Assembly (NCBI GenBank): GCA_015056155.1
Contig: SVGU01000023.1
Coordinates: 1 to 34,981, forward strand
Direction: 5' to 3'
Source of the DNA: Clostridiales bacterium
GTDB lineage: Bacteria > Bacillota > Clostridia > Christensenellales > Aristaeellaceae
DNA: 34,981 nucleotides
The notes under the pieces are model-generated. The model saw only the letters and a list, made by a program, of their open reading frames with translations. It was not told where the DNA came from and did no database searches. Positions 7,790-15,716 of this stretch are shown one piece after another; within the stretch, counting starts at the first letter, position 1, and the number at the start of each line of letters is the position of its first letter. Made by a program: the position numbers and the translations under genes.

Positions 7790-8623
7790 ATGATCGACTT
7801 TCACGCGCATACCTTCCCGGACAGGATCGCGGAGGCTGCGGTGAAGAAGCTGGAAGAGAAGGCACACGCCACATCTTTCTCGGACGGCACGCGGGAGGGC
7901 TTGCTGCGTGCGATGCGTGCGGCCGGGATCGACCATGCGGTGGTGCTGCCGGTGGCGACGAACCCGCTCAAATGCGCCTCCATGAACGATACCTCCCGCG
8001 CGCTGGACGGCAGGGACGGCCTGACCTACTTCGCGGCCATCCACCCGGACGCGCCGGACTGGCATGAGGAGCTGGGCCGGGCGAAGGAGCTGGGCTTCCG
8101 GGGCGTGAAGATCCATCCGGTCTATCAGGATGTGGCGATCGACGATGTGCGGTTCGTCAGGATCCTGGCGCGCTGCGGCGAGCTGGGGCTGACGGTGGTG
8201 ATGCACGGCGGCGCGGACATTGGCTTCCCGGGCGTGGTGAAGTGCAGCCCGGCGATGCTGCGCAGCGCCCTGCGGCAGGCAGGCCCGGTGACGCTGGTCG
8301 CGGCACACATGGGCGGCTGGCGCAACTGGCAGGAGGTGCCGGAGATGCTGCTGGATACCGGCGTGTATCTGGATACGGCATACTCCCTGGGCGAGATCAG
8401 TCCGCTGGACGACCATTATGCCCCGGAGGAGCTGCCGATGCTGGAGGATGCACGGTTTGTGGAGCTGGTGCGCATCTTCGGCAGCGAACGGGTGCTCTTT
8501 GGCACCGACAGCCCGTGGGACGACCCGGCGCAGTGCGTCGCCCGCATCAGCGCGCTGCCGCTGACGGACGCGGAAAAGGCGGACATCTTCGACCGGAACG
8601 CCCGCCGGCTGCTGGCGATGTGA
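7790..8623 (+). CDS. amidohydrolase-family metal-dependent hydrolase (Amidohydro_2/ACMSD-like)
   Basis: This 277-residue TIM-barrel protein starts with the metal-binding DFHAHTFP motif (His5, His7). It continues with GVKIHPVYQD, VVMHGGADIG, LVAAHMGGW and GTDSPWDDP, whose Asp is the usual last metal ligand. These are marks of the amidohydrolase-2 branch, which includes decarboxylases and lactonases. The length is normal. The start has a GAGGCGG ribosome site. It leads a four-gene plus-strand run that diverges from the aromatic-acid operon. The substrate is unknown; a hydrolase or nonoxidative decarboxylase are both possible. Confidence 0.85.
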   Translation: MIDFHAHTFPDRIAEAAVKKLEEKAHATSFSDGTREGLLRAMRAAGIDHAVVLPVATNPLKCASMNDTSRALDGRDGLTYFAAIHPDAPDWHEELGRAKELGFRGVKIHPVYQDVAIDDVRFVRILARCGELGLTVVMHGGADIGFPGVVKCSPAMLRSALRQAGPVTLVAAHMGGWRNWQEVPEMLLDTGVYLDTAYSLGEISPLDDHYAPEELPMLEDARFVELVRIFGSERVLFGTDSPWDDPAQCVARISALPLTDAEKADIFDRNARRLLAM

Positions 8624-8630
8624 GGGCGAT

Positions 8631-8978
8631 ATGACGCAGAAAACGGAGAATTACCGCTTTTTCCAGAACCGGGCGTGCGAGTATTTTCCCTGCCATGAAG
8701 GGATCCCCGAGGAGGAGTTCAACTGCCTGTTCTGCTACTGCCCGCTGTATGCGCTGGGGAAGCGCTGCGGCGGCAGCTGCACCGAAACGGATTCCGGGAT
8801 CAAAAGCTGCATGGACTGCACCTTTCCCCACCGGCGGGACAATTACGATGCGGTGATCGCCCGCTTTGACGAGATCGCAGCCGTGGCGGCACGCTCGGAC
8901 GCGGAAGCGCGGGAAATCGCCGTTGACGATATGTCCCGCGCATGTTACGATGAAGGTACAAACAAATTCGGCAAATAA
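8631..8978 (+). CDS. cysteine-rich small domain protein (PF04071-like)
   Basis: This 115-residue protein has its conserved part in residues 7-70: FFQNRACEYFPCHEGI, then FNCLFCYCPLYALGKRCGGSC and SGIKSCMDCTFPH. The ten cysteines in these stretches, with flanking histidines, suggest binding of zinc or an Fe-S cluster. This pattern matches the Cys-rich small domain family, whose function is not established and which is sometimes found near or fused to cobalamin-synthesis proteins. The C-terminal 45 residues are charged and probably helical. It starts 8 bases after the amidohydrolase stop, so it is likely co-transcribed. Confidence 0.8.
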   Translation: MTQKTENYRFFQNRACEYFPCHEGIPEEEFNCLFCYCPLYALGKRCGGSCTETDSGIKSCMDCTFPHRRDNYDAVIARFDEIAAVAARSDAEAREIAVDDMSRACYDEGTNKFGK

Positions 8979-8993
8979 AGGAGAATGATGAAC

Positions 8994-10031
8994 ATGGATC
9001 GTAAGTATGCAGATTATGCATGGGACGCAACGGCCGAGCTGCTGGCCATCGACAGCCCCTCCGGCTACACCGCTGTGGCGGCGAAGTGGGTGCAGGAGGC
9101 GTTCGCGGCGCTGGGCTTTGAGGCGAAGATCACCCGCAAGGGCGGCGTGCTGATCGACCTTGGCGGCAAGGACGCGGAGGACGGTCTGCTGCTGGAGGCC
9201 CACGCGGACACCCTGGGCGCGATGGTCGCGCAAGTCAAGGGCGACGGCCGGCTCAAGCTGACCTCTCTGGGCGGCATGAACCCCAACAACGCCGAGGCGG
9301 AGAATGTCCGCGTGCATACCCGCGACGGCAAGGTCGTCGAGGGCACCTGCCAGCTGTGCAACGCCTCCGTGCATGTCAACGGCGACTATTCCTCTGCCAA
9401 GCGCAGCTGGGATACGGTGGAGATCGTGCTGGACGAGGATGTGAAGTCCGCCGCCGACACGCGCAAGCTGGGCGTGGACGTGGGCGACATCGTCTGCTTC
9501 GAGCCCCGCACCCGCCGCACCGCCTCGGGCTACCTGAAGTCCCGCTTCCTGGACGACAAGCTGAGCGTGGGCATCCTGCTGGGCTTTGCGAAGTACCTGC
9601 ATGACGAGGGCGTCGTACCTGAGCGCCGCGTGTGGGTGCATGTGACCGTGTATGAGGAGGTCGGCCACGGCGGCAGCGCTTCCGTCCCCGCGGGCGTGAC
9701 AGAGGCCATCAGCGTAGACATGGGCTGCGTGGGCAATGGCCTGCAGTGCACGGAGAAGCAGGTGTCCATCTGCGCCAAGGACTCCGGTGGCCCTTACAGC
9801 TACGACGTGACGACCAAGCTCATCCATGCCGCGAAGGCGACCGGCGCGGACTACGCCGTGGACGTCTACCCCTTCTACGGCTCCGACGTGGAGGCGACGC
9901 TGCGCTCCGGCGTGGACATCCGCCACGGGCTCATCGGCGCGGGCGTGTACGCCAGCCACGGCTATGAGCGCAGCCACATCGACGGCGTGTACAACACCCT
10001 GCTGGTGCTCAAGGGCTATCTGGGCGTGTAA
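8994..10031 (+). CDS. M42-family metallopeptidase (glutamyl/tetrahedral aminopeptidase-like)
   Basis: This 345-residue cytoplasmic peptidase has all the two-metal ligands of family M42 at expected spacing: His70 (EAHADTLG), Asp187 (RFLDDKLS), the Glu221-Glu222 pair (VYEEVGHGG), Asp242 (SVDMG) and His322 (YASHGYERSH). Members form large hollow complexes that trim short peptides. Three in-frame ATGs lie at 8985, 8988 and 8994. GGAG sits 10 bases before the last, which I prefer; the first leaves no room for the ribosome site. It follows the Cys-rich gene by 15 bases. Some relatives act as endoglucanase-annotated or deacetylase-like enzymes, but peptidase is the standard call. Confidence 0.9.
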   Translation: MDRKYADYAWDATAELLAIDSPSGYTAVAAKWVQEAFAALGFEAKITRKGGVLIDLGGKDAEDGLLLEAHADTLGAMVAQVKGDGRLKLTSLGGMNPNNAEAENVRVHTRDGKVVEGTCQLCNASVHVNGDYSSAKRSWDTVEIVLDEDVKSAADTRKLGVDVGDIVCFEPRTRRTASGYLKSRFLDDKLSVGILLGFAKYLHDEGVVPERRVWVHVTVYEEVGHGGSASVPAGVTEAISVDMGCVGNGLQCTEKQVSICAKDSGGPYSYDVTTKLIHAAKATGADYAVDVYPFYGSDVEATLRSGVDIRHGLIGAGVYASHGYERSHIDGVYNTLLVLKGYLGV

Positions 10032-10049
10032 GCAAGGAGGCCAGTACAG

Positions 10050-10904
10050 ATGATGAAGCTGCTTTTCTGTCTGGCGGCCTGCCTGGTGCTGGCTGCCGGC
10101 GCGTGGGCGGAGGAGCCCCTGTGGAACGATCCTCCTGCGGATTTCGACGTCCGCCATGATGATGTGACCTACGGCAAGATGCTCTACCACACCTATCTGT
10201 CCAAGACGACGGGCAATATCCGGAAGATGTTCATCATCCTTCCGCCGGACTACAGCGAGGAGAGGACGTACCCGGTCCTGTACCTGCTGCACGGCATCGG
10301 CGGCGACCACAGCGAGTGGCTCGGCGGCAGGCCGGATGTGGTGGTCGGCAACCTGATCGCTGCGGGCGAGGCACAGGAGATGATCATCGTCATGCCCAAT
10401 GTGCGCGCGCGGAAGCACGATTCGCCCAACAGCTCCGACATGTATACCCCGGCGCACTTCGCGGCCTTCGACAACTTCATCAACGACCTGACCAACGACC
10501 TGATGCCGTACATGAAGGCGCATTTCTCCATCGCCGAGGGCCCGGAAAACACGGCGGTCGCGGGGCTTTCGATGGGCGGCCGCGAGGCGCTGTACATCGG
10601 TCTGTCCCGGCAGGACCTGTTCGGCTATGCGGGCGCGTTCTGCCCCGCGCCGGGCGTGCTGCCCTACCATGCGGAGAAGGGCCTCTTTGCCAGGGCGGAT
10701 TTCCGCGCGGCGGAGGGGTTCGAGCCGTACATCCTCATCAACGCCGGCGCATCGGACGGCGTGGTGGGCCAGTGGCCGGCGACCTATGCCGCGACCCTGA
10801 CGGAAAACGGCACAGCAAACACCTTCTACACCATGCCCGGCGGACATGACTTCACCGTCTGGAAGCATGGCCTGTACAACTTCGCCCAAAGAATCTTCAA
10901 ATGA
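10050..10904 (+). CDS. secreted esterase (esterase D / feruloyl-esterase-like alpha/beta hydrolase)
   Basis: The 284-residue product starts with a signal peptide (MMKLLFCLAACLVLAAGAWA, probable cut before Glu21). The mature part is an alpha/beta hydrolase of the PF00756 type: YPVLYLLHGIGGDHSEW (oxyanion side), the nucleophile elbow AGLSMGG (Ser174), Asp236 in NAGASDG and His266 in PGGHDFTVW. It should cleave ester bonds outside the membrane, perhaps acetyl or feruloyl groups on plant polysaccharides; the true ester is unknown. AAGGAGG lies 9 bases before the ATG. It is the last gene of the plus-strand run and ends just before a strong terminator. LAAC near the N-terminus could be a weak lipobox, but it lies unusually close to the start. 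Confidence 0.88.
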   Translation: MMKLLFCLAACLVLAAGAWAEEPLWNDPPADFDVRHDDVTYGKMLYHTYLSKTTGNIRKMFIILPPDYSEERTYPVLYLLHGIGGDHSEWLGGRPDVVVGNLIAAGEAQEMIIVMPNVRARKHDSPNSSDMYTPAHFAAFDNFINDLTNDLMPYMKAHFSIAEGPENTAVAGLSMGGREALYIGLSRQDLFGYAGAFCPAPGVLPYHAEKGLFARADFRAAEGFEPYILINAGASDGVVGQWPATYAATLTENGTANTFYTMPGGHDFTVWKHGLYNFAQRIFK

Positions 10905-10908
10905 AACA

Positions 10909-10950
10909 GCGCGCGTCCTCTCATGCCGGGAGGACGCGCGCCTTGCATTT
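10909..10950. terminator. bidirectional terminator between the esterase and GNAT genes
   Basis: A perfect 12-base stem (GCGCGCGTCCTC at 10909-10920 with its complement at 10930-10941) and a 9-base loop sit between convergent genes. A short T-rich stretch follows on the plus strand. Confidence 0.8.
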
Positions 10951-10969
10951 TCGGGGAATATGAAGCGGG

Positions 10970-11452
10970 TCAGTCGATCTCCACCATCCGGGAATATACG
11001 CCATGTCCCTCGTCGGGGATCATCATGCCGCCGGTGGCTGCCTGATAGAAGTGGATGGCGTCCTCCGCCGGCCAGCCGATGAAGGCGTAGCCGTAGCCCA
11101 GCGCCCTCAGGGACTCCAGGCAGCGCAGCAGCAGCGCCTTGCCCACGCCCTTTCGGCGCTCGGAGGCCGCGACCAGCGTCGGGCCGAAGAAGCCGCGGGC
11201 GGTCGCCTCGTAGCAGCCGAAGCCGACGATGCGCTTCTCCTTCACGGCGATGTAGCAGCTCACAGGCTGGTTGCAGAAGCATACGCGGATCTCGTCTTCC
11301 CAGTTGGGGTAGCCGTTCTCCTTCGTGAAGGCGATCAGCTTGCTCATGTCGGGGGCGAGGGCCTGCTTGATGACGATGCCCTGTTCGGCAAGGTCGGGCT
11401 CGAGGTCGGGGTCGCAGGGAAGGGGATAGAGCTTGACGAGCATATCGGCCAT
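10970..11452 (-). CDS. GNAT-family N-acetyltransferase
   Basis: This 160-residue protein has the GNAT fold. The acetyl-CoA loop is in ASERRKGVGKALLLRCLESL (about residues 96-115, with the R-x-x-G-x-G/A pattern RKGVGKA). The strand YGYAFIGWPAEDAIHFYQAA follows, with a Tyr and Trp near the usual catalytic zone. The ATG at 11452 has AAAGGAG in front. It stands alone on the minus strand, convergent with the esterase gene, and 41 bases after an RlmA-like methyltransferase gene on the same strand. The acceptor substrate is not predictable. Confidence 0.87.
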   Translation of the reverse strand: MADMLVKLYPLPCDPDLEPDLAEQGIVIKQALAPDMSKLIAFTKENGYPNWEDEIRVCFCNQPVSCYIAVKEKRIVGFGCYEATARGFFGPTLVAASERRKGVGKALLLRCLESLRALGYGYAFIGWPAEDAIHFYQAATGGMMIPDEGHGVYSRMVEID

Positions 11453-11493
11453 GGGAAGGCTCCTTTCTTGATGGGGTCATGTGGGCGGACGGG

Positions 11494-12321
11494 TCACAAC
11501 CGGCAGGCAGCGATGTGCAGATCGACCGTGACGGTCGGCATGGGCCGGGCGGCGATGGTGTCCTTCTCTTCGGCGGACAGGTCCTGCATCAGCGGCGTCA
11601 TCCATACGAAATCCCGCCACAGGTCCGGTGAAACGGCGTGTGTCACCGTCACGCGGCGCTCGCCGACGACGGATGCCTTCTCCCGCAGGTAGGCGTCCAC
11701 CTGTCCCTCCTCGTATTCGGGCATGCCGCGGGATTGCCGCAGCTCCCTCAAATAGCCGCTGCCGGGGTAGACCTTGATCAGCAGCCCCTCCGGCGCAAGG
11801 ACGCGGCGGAACTCCTCGTAGCTGGCGGGGGTCAGCACATCCAGCACGGCGGTGAAGCTGCCGCCGGAAAAGGGGAGCCGGCGCAGGTCGCACACGCACC
11901 ACAGCGCCGTGCAGGGCAGGTCCGTCGCGCGGAGGATCGCGTCGCGGCTGATGTCCGCGCCCGCGCCGCACCAGTCCCCGTGCCGGGTCAGGAGGCGATC
12001 GAGGTACCAGCCGTCGCCGCAGCCCGCGTCCAACAGGCGGTGCGTCCCGGCGGGCAGCAGCTCCCCGATCGCGTCGGCCACCGCGTCATAGCAGCCCGCC
12101 CCGAAAACGCGGCGGCGCGCATCGAACAGCGCCGCGTCGTAGCAGGAATCGACCTGCTGGCTCAGCACGTTCAGGCATCCCTTGCGGTTGACGTTCAGCC
12201 GGTGCCCGGCCGTGCAGGCAAGGTCGTCGCCCGTGCGGGACAGGGGGGCGCGGCAGACCGGACAGATGAGGCTGCCGAGGGCTTCGGCGGCGCGAAAAAG
12301 CTTCTCTCGTTTGGACAGCAT
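11494..12321 (-). CDS. rlmA: 23S rRNA (guanine-N1)-methyltransferase, RlmA family
   Basis: The 275-residue protein has the two-part RlmA/TlrB layout. An N-terminal zinc finger (Cys20, Cys23, Cys36, His40) runs into the GHRLNVNRKGCLNVL motif. A class I methyltransferase domain follows, with SAM motif LLDAGCGDGWYLDRLL at about residues 96-111. RlmA enzymes methylate G745/G748 in helix 35 of 23S rRNA. Which of the two positions is modified here cannot be told. Divergent RlmA-like proteins can also confer macrolide-related phenotypes, but nothing here indicates that. It probably shares a transcript with the GNAT gene downstream. Confidence 0.87.
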   Translation of the reverse strand: MLSKREKLFRAAEALGSLICPVCRAPLSRTGDDLACTAGHRLNVNRKGCLNVLSQQVDSCYDAALFDARRRVFGAGCYDAVADAIGELLPAGTHRLLDAGCGDGWYLDRLLTRHGDWCGAGADISRDAILRATDLPCTALWCVCDLRRLPFSGGSFTAVLDVLTPASYEEFRRVLAPEGLLIKVYPGSGYLRELRQSRGMPEYEEGQVDAYLREKASVVGERRVTVTHAVSPDLWRDFVWMTPLMQDLSAEEKDTIAARPMPTVTVDLHIAACRL

Positions 12322-12448
12322 GGTGCCTCCGTATCATTCGGTGTATTTCCGGCGCAGCATGCCGCAACGGATACGGCAGCCGCGTTCCTTCTTAATTGTA
12401 CACGACGCAGCCCGGAACATCAAGCCCCGCAGGCGCAACTATTGCAAT

Positions 12449-12481
12449 GAAAAAAGCACATGCCGGGGATGCAGCATGCGC
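12449..12481 (-). terminator. rho-independent terminator of the MarR-DegV operon
   Basis: On the minus strand, GCGCATGC (12474-12481) pairs with GCATGTGC (12456-12463, one G-U pair) and is followed by six T. It lies about 20 bases after the degV-family stop. Confidence 0.85.
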
Positions 12482-12502
12482 AAAGGGGAATGCCAGGGGA
12501 TG

Positions 12503-13354
12503 TCAGCAGGCGGCAGCCCAGCACACGAGGGTCAGACCGGGGCCGACATGGGTGCCGATCAGGCAGCCGATGGGGACGCAGCGGATCTCCGGCAGGGGCA
12601 GGCCGGTATCCAGGAACATCTGCCGGAGCATCGCGGTGGTTTCCGGGCAGTCCGCGCCGCCGATGTACAGGGGGACGTTCACGTCCGGCGGGAATTGCTT
12701 CAGCTGCTCGGCGTACCAGGCCCAGCCCTTTTTCAGCCCGCGCACCACGCCGTCCTTTTCGATCTGGCCGCCCTCCAGCTTCAGCGTTGGCTTGATGGAC
12801 AGCATGCCGCCGACCTTGCCGATCAGCGGATTCAGCCGACCGCCCATGACGAGGTACTTGAGGTCGTCTGCCAGACCGATCAGGCGCTGCCGGGACATGA
12901 GCTCGCGTACTGCGTCAGCGGCCTGCGCGAGGGTCGCCCCAGCGTCGCGCATGCGGACTGCGCAGTCGATCAGCATGATCTCGCCGCAGGAGGCGGTCAG
13001 GGAATCAATGACGATGATGCGCTCCGGCGCCCTGAGGGCTTCCGCGGCCTGCACAGCGGTCTGATATCCGCCGGAAAGCCGGGAGGAGCCCGCGATGACC
13101 AGCGCCGTGTCCTCCGGGTCGGAGAGCGCCTGCTTCATGACGTCCTTCCATGTCTGCATCGCAACCAGCGAGGTCTTGGGCAGCTCCGTGCAGGTGCGCA
13201 GGCGCGCGTAGAACGTCTCCTGCGAGATGGACACGCCGTCGTCCATGTATTCCTCCATCCCGAAGCGCAGGGGCTGGAAGGCAAGCAGCACGCCGCTGTC
13301 CCGGTGGGCGGCGTGGATGTAGTCGGACATGCTGTCCGTGATGATGCGGATCAT
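12503..13354 (-). CDS. DegV-family fatty-acid-binding protein (FakB-like)
   Basis: This 283-residue protein shows the DegV signature from the first residues (MIRIITDSMSDY). It also has IAGSSRLSGGYQTAVQAAE, VIDSLTASCGEIMLIDCAVR and LKYLVMGGRLNPLIGKVGGMLSIKPTLKLEGG. Proteins of this family bind a fatty acid and, as FakB, present it to the kinase FakA for phosphorylation and entry into phospholipid. No fakA is seen in the window. An AGGAGGAGG ribosome site precedes the ATG. The start is one base after the stop of the MarR gene, so the two are co-translated, which suggests that MarR controls it (FabT-like). Confidence 0.92.
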   Translation of the reverse strand: MIRIITDSMSDYIHAAHRDSGVLLAFQPLRFGMEEYMDDGVSISQETFYARLRTCTELPKTSLVAMQTWKDVMKQALSDPEDTALVIAGSSRLSGGYQTAVQAAEALRAPERIIVIDSLTASCGEIMLIDCAVRMRDAGATLAQAADAVRELMSRQRLIGLADDLKYLVMGGRLNPLIGKVGGMLSIKPTLKLEGGQIEKDGVVRGLKKGWAWYAEQLKQFPPDVNVPLYIGGADCPETTAMLRQMFLDTGLPLPEIRCVPIGCLIGTHVGPGLTLVCWAAAC

Positions 13355-13355
13355 G

Positions 13356-13805
13356 TCAAACCTCCTCCTGTCCGTAGAAATAATCGTTGATGCCGCGCAA
13401 ACCGTCGATCAGCACGTCCAGCTGCTCGGCGGGGATGGCCTGCGTCACCGCCTCGACCATCCGGCGGTGGAACTCGCGGTGGTGCTTCTCCACCTCCAGT
13501 GCGGCGGGGAGGGGGAGGACGTGCACCCGGCGCTTGTCCACGTTGGACTGGCGGCGCTCCAGATAGCCCTTGCGGATCAGCGTGGAGACCGCCACGGTCA
13601 GCGACCCGACTGTCACGCGCAGCGTCGCGGCCAGCACGGTCATCGTGTTGTCCTCCGTCTGTGCGGCGCAGACCGCTTCAATAATGTGGATCTCCCGCAT
13701 GCTCAGACCCGGGCACTGCTTCTGCAGCGTCCGCTCCTCGATCCGCAGCAGGTCGTTGAACAGGTGGACCAGCACCTGATCGATCATTTGCTCATGTTTT
13801 TCCAA
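13356..13805 (-). CDS. MarR-family transcriptional regulator, possibly FabT-like
   Basis: A winged-helix regulator of 149 residues. It shows LSMREIHIIEAVCAAQ, a recognition region TVGSLTVAVSTLIRKGYLERRQSNVDKRRVHVLPL with the MarR wing, and a C-terminal dimer helix. I place the start at TTG 13805 (reading MEKHEQMIDQV) because AGGAAG lies in front. The frame also extends to a TTG at 13838, which has no ribosome site and would overlap a palindrome. FabT, the MarR-type regulator of fatty-acid genes, is known to control fakB in some streptococci. The coupling to DegV and the palindromes at 13826 and 13919 fit such a role, but this is inference. Confidence 0.88.
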   Translation of the reverse strand: MEKHEQMIDQVLVHLFNDLLRIEERTLQKQCPGLSMREIHIIEAVCAAQTEDNTMTVLAATLRVTVGSLTVAVSTLIRKGYLERRQSNVDKRRVHVLPLPAALEVEKHHREFHRRMVEAVTQAIPAEQLDVLIDGLRGINDYFYGQEEV

Positions 13806-13825
13806 TGTAATCTTCTTCCTTGTTT

Positions 13826-13840
13826 CTTTGAAGTTCAAAG
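13826..13840. promoter_or_regulatory. palindrome 1, putative MarR operator in the marR leader
   Basis: CTTTGAA-G-TTCAAAG is a perfect 15-base palindrome lying between the predicted transcription start and the TTG start codon. It resembles the second site at 13919 and the TTTGAT..ATCAAA core reported for streptococcal FabT. Confidence 0.6.
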
Positions 13841-13880
13841 TATAGGGCGAAAAATAAGTGTTGACGAATCAACGTGGACA

Positions 13881-13909
13881 AGGATAGCACACAGCATACG
13901 GGAAGTCAA
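13881..13909 (-). promoter_or_regulatory. promoter of the MarR-DegV operon
   Basis: On the minus strand TTGACT (13904-13909), a 17-base spacer and TATCCT (13881-13886) form a plausible promoter. It is bracketed by palindromes at 13826-13840 and 13919-13933. A possible second -10 (TATACT) touches the first palindrome. Confidence 0.6.
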
Positions 13910-13918
13910 CAAAAAGTG

Positions 13919-13933
13919 CTTTGATATTCAAAG
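13919..13933. promoter_or_regulatory. palindrome 2, putative MarR operator upstream of the promoter
   Basis: CTTTGA-TAT-TCAAAG is a perfect inverted repeat 9 bases upstream of the -35 box of the MarR-DegV promoter. Its outer six bases on each side are identical to those of palindrome 1. Confidence 0.6.
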
Positions 13934-14038
13934 AAAGTTGACGGAGATAGGGCCTCATGACAAAACAGGCTGGATGCAGGCTTCCTGCAGGAGGCGCCGG
14001 AAGCATCCGCAAAATTCGGAAAAGCACGTCTGTTCCCC

Positions 14039-14067
14039 TTGCAATTCGTGTGGAATTGCGCTATACT
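14039..14067 (+). promoter_or_regulatory. promoter of the SRP RNA gene
   Basis: TTGCAA (14039-14044), a 17-base spacer and TATACT (14062-14067) stand 7 bases before the predicted RNA 5' end. Confidence 0.8.
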
Positions 14068-14074
14068 ATTCAAG

Positions 14075-14197
14075 CCGTATCGCAATGACGATTGGGTCCC
14101 GTGCGATCTTTCTGTGTGAACCATGTCAGGTCCGGAAGGAAGCAGCATTAAGCATATGACGGATGTGCTGCGGGAGTGCCCTTTCTGAGCGGTGCGG
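14075..14197 (+). ncRNA. ffs: signal recognition particle RNA, small bacterial (4.5S) type
   Basis: The conserved Ffh-binding core is present: GTCAGGTCCGGAAGGAAGCA at about 14124-14143, followed by AGC...ATGACGG and GCTGCGGGAGTGCC. The 5' end CCGTATCGC (14075-14083) pairs over nine positions, including G-U, with GCGGTGCGG (14189-14197), which sets both ends. T-runs follow at once (14198-14210). The RNA scaffolds Ffh and FtsY for co-translational targeting of membrane proteins. The length of about 123 nt shows the short form without an Alu domain, unlike the longer scRNA of Bacillus. Confidence 0.95.
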
Positions 14198-14210
14198 TTT
14201 TTTGTTTTTT
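14198..14210 (+). terminator. T-tract terminating ffs
   Basis: TTTTTTGTTTTTT directly follows the closing helix of the SRP RNA, which itself serves as the terminator stem. Confidence 0.75.
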
Positions 14211-14243
14211 GGCCGTATGTCTGTATGAAATATGTTTTTTGTC

Positions 14244-14271
14244 TTCACAAGGCGATAAATTCATGTATAAT
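14244..14271 (+). promoter_or_regulatory. promoter of glyA
   Basis: TTCACA (14244-14249), a 16-base spacer and a perfect TATAAT (14266-14271) lie about 45 bases before the glyA start codon. No riboswitch fits in this short leader. Confidence 0.75.
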
Positions 14272-14317
14272 GGGAAAGTCTGTTCAATAATATCATGTGC
14301 ATGGAGGTCGTGTAACC

Positions 14318-15550
14318 ATGGAACTGAATGTGATCCGCAATGCTGACCCGGCGGTCTGCGACGCTATCGAGGCGGAGCTGCAGCGCCAGCGTACCCATAT
14401 TGAGCTGATCGCGTCGGAGAACTTCGTGTCCCCTGCAGTGATGGCTGCGATGGGCTCCTGTCTGACCAACAAGTATGCTGAGGGCTACCCGGCCAAGCGC
14501 TACTACGGCGGCTGTGAGTGTGTGGACGTGGTGGAGGATCTGGCCCGTGACCGCGCCAAGCAGCTCTTCGGCTGCGAATACGTCAATGTGCAGCCCCATT
14601 CCGGCGCGCAGGCGAACATGGCGGTCTATTTTGCTGTGCTGAATCCCGGCGACACCGTGATGGGCATGGCCCTGGACAACGGCGGCCACCTGACCCACGG
14701 CAGCCCCGTGAACATGTCCGGCAAGTACTTCAATTTCGTTTCCTACGGCGTGAACGACAACGGCTACATTGATTATGACGACGTGCTTGCCAAGGCGAAG
14801 GAGTGCCAGCCCAAGCTGATCGTCGCCGGCGCGTCCGCCTATCCCCGCACGATCGACTTCGCAAGGCTGCGCGAGATCTGCGACGAGGTCGGTGCGATGA
14901 TGATGGTCGATATCGCCCACATTGCCGGTCTGGTCGCGGCAGGGGAGCATCCGTCCCCCGTGCCCTATGCCGATTTCGTCACCACCACCACCCACAAGAC
15001 CCTGCGCGGCCCGCGCGGCGGCATGATCATGTGCAAGGAAAAGTGGGGCAAGGCCATCGACAAGGCCATCTTCCCCGGCACCCAGGGCGGCCCGCTGATG
15101 CACGTCATCGCGGCGAAGGCCGTGTGCTTCGGCGAGGCGTTGTCCGATGCGTTCAAGGCCTATCAGCACCAGATCGTCCTCAACGCCAAGGCGCTGGAGA
15201 ATGCGCTGCGTGCCGAGGGGATCAAGATGGTGTCCGACGGTACGGACAACCACCTCCTGCTCCTGGACTTCTCCGACACGGAGATGACCGGCAAGATGCT
15301 GGAAAAGCTGCTGGAGGAGGCCAACATCACCGTCAACAAGAACACTGTGCCCAACGAGAAGCGCTCTCCCTTCGTGACCAGCGGCGTGCGCGTGGGTACG
15401 CCGGCGATCACCAGCCGCGGCCTTAAGGAGGAGCATATGGTGATGATCGCCAAGTGGATCGCCCGCATCGTCAACGAGGGCGAGGCTGCTGTGGCGGAGG
15501 TCAAGGCCGAGGTGGAGAAGCTGATGGTCAACTTCCCCCTGTATGCCTGA
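14318..15550 (+). CDS. glyA: serine hydroxymethyltransferase
   Basis: The complete 410-residue PLP enzyme interconverts serine and glycine and charges tetrahydrofolate with a one-carbon unit. Family marks are [11 protein letters not shown] near residue 28, [55 protein letters not shown], and the PLP lysine Lys227 in [16 protein letters not shown] start at 14318, where GGAGG lies 10 bases upstream. An in-frame ATG at 14297 would overlap that ribosome site. The gene is monocistronic, with its own promoter and a strong terminator. Confidence 0.98.
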   Translation: MELNVIRNADPAVCDAIEAELQRQRTHIELIASENFVSPAVMAAMGSCLTNKYAEGYPAKRYYGGCECVDVVEDLARDRAKQLFGCEYVNVQPHSGAQANMAVYFAVLNPGDTVMGMALDNGGHLTHGSPVNMSGKYFNFVSYGVNDNGYIDYDDVLAKAKECQPKLIVAGASAYPRTIDFARLREICDEVGAMMMVDIAHIAGLVAAGEHPSPVPYADFVTTTTHKTLRGPRGGMIMCKEKWGKAIDKAIFPGTQGGPLMHVIAAKAVCFGEALSDAFKAYQHQIVLNAKALENALRAEGIKMVSDGTDNHLLLLDFSDTEMTGKMLEKLLEEANITVNKNTVPNEKRSPFVTSGVRVGTPAITSRGLKEEHMVMIAKWIARIVNEGEAAVAEVKAEVEKLMVNFPLYA

Positions 15551-15573
15551 TCAAGCGAATATTGAACCAAAAT

Positions 15574-15608
15574 CCGGTCTGACAGCGTGTCAGGCCGGAA
15601 CTTTTTTT
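15574..15608 (+). terminator. terminator of glyA
   Basis: An 11-base stem CCGGTCTGACA/TGTCAGGCCGG (one G-U pair) with a 3-base loop is followed by AAC and seven T. Confidence 0.92.
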
Positions 15609-15701
15609 CTGCAGCTGTTCCGATTTGGTGGAAAATCCGCCGGAATGACGGATTTAATTTGAAATTTTTCTGAAAATGTTATGGATTTTTCTGCCCGTAT
15701 G

Positions 15702-15710
15702 TGCTATAAT
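15702..15710 (+). promoter_or_regulatory. promoter of the RNase J gene (extended -10)
   Basis: TGC-TATAAT is an extended -10 element (TATAAT at 15705-15710). No good -35 box is seen 16-18 bases upstream. Transcription would start near 15717, giving a leader of about 250 bases. Confidence 0.6.
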
Positions 15711-15716
15711 AGTAGA

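Noticed and set aside
8547-11480. A 977-codon open frame on the minus strand
   Set aside because: It runs antisense through four well-supported plus-strand genes and the GNAT gene's other frame, and its translation is low-complexity Arg/His/Ala-rich with no domain. GC-rich DNA gives long shadow frames.
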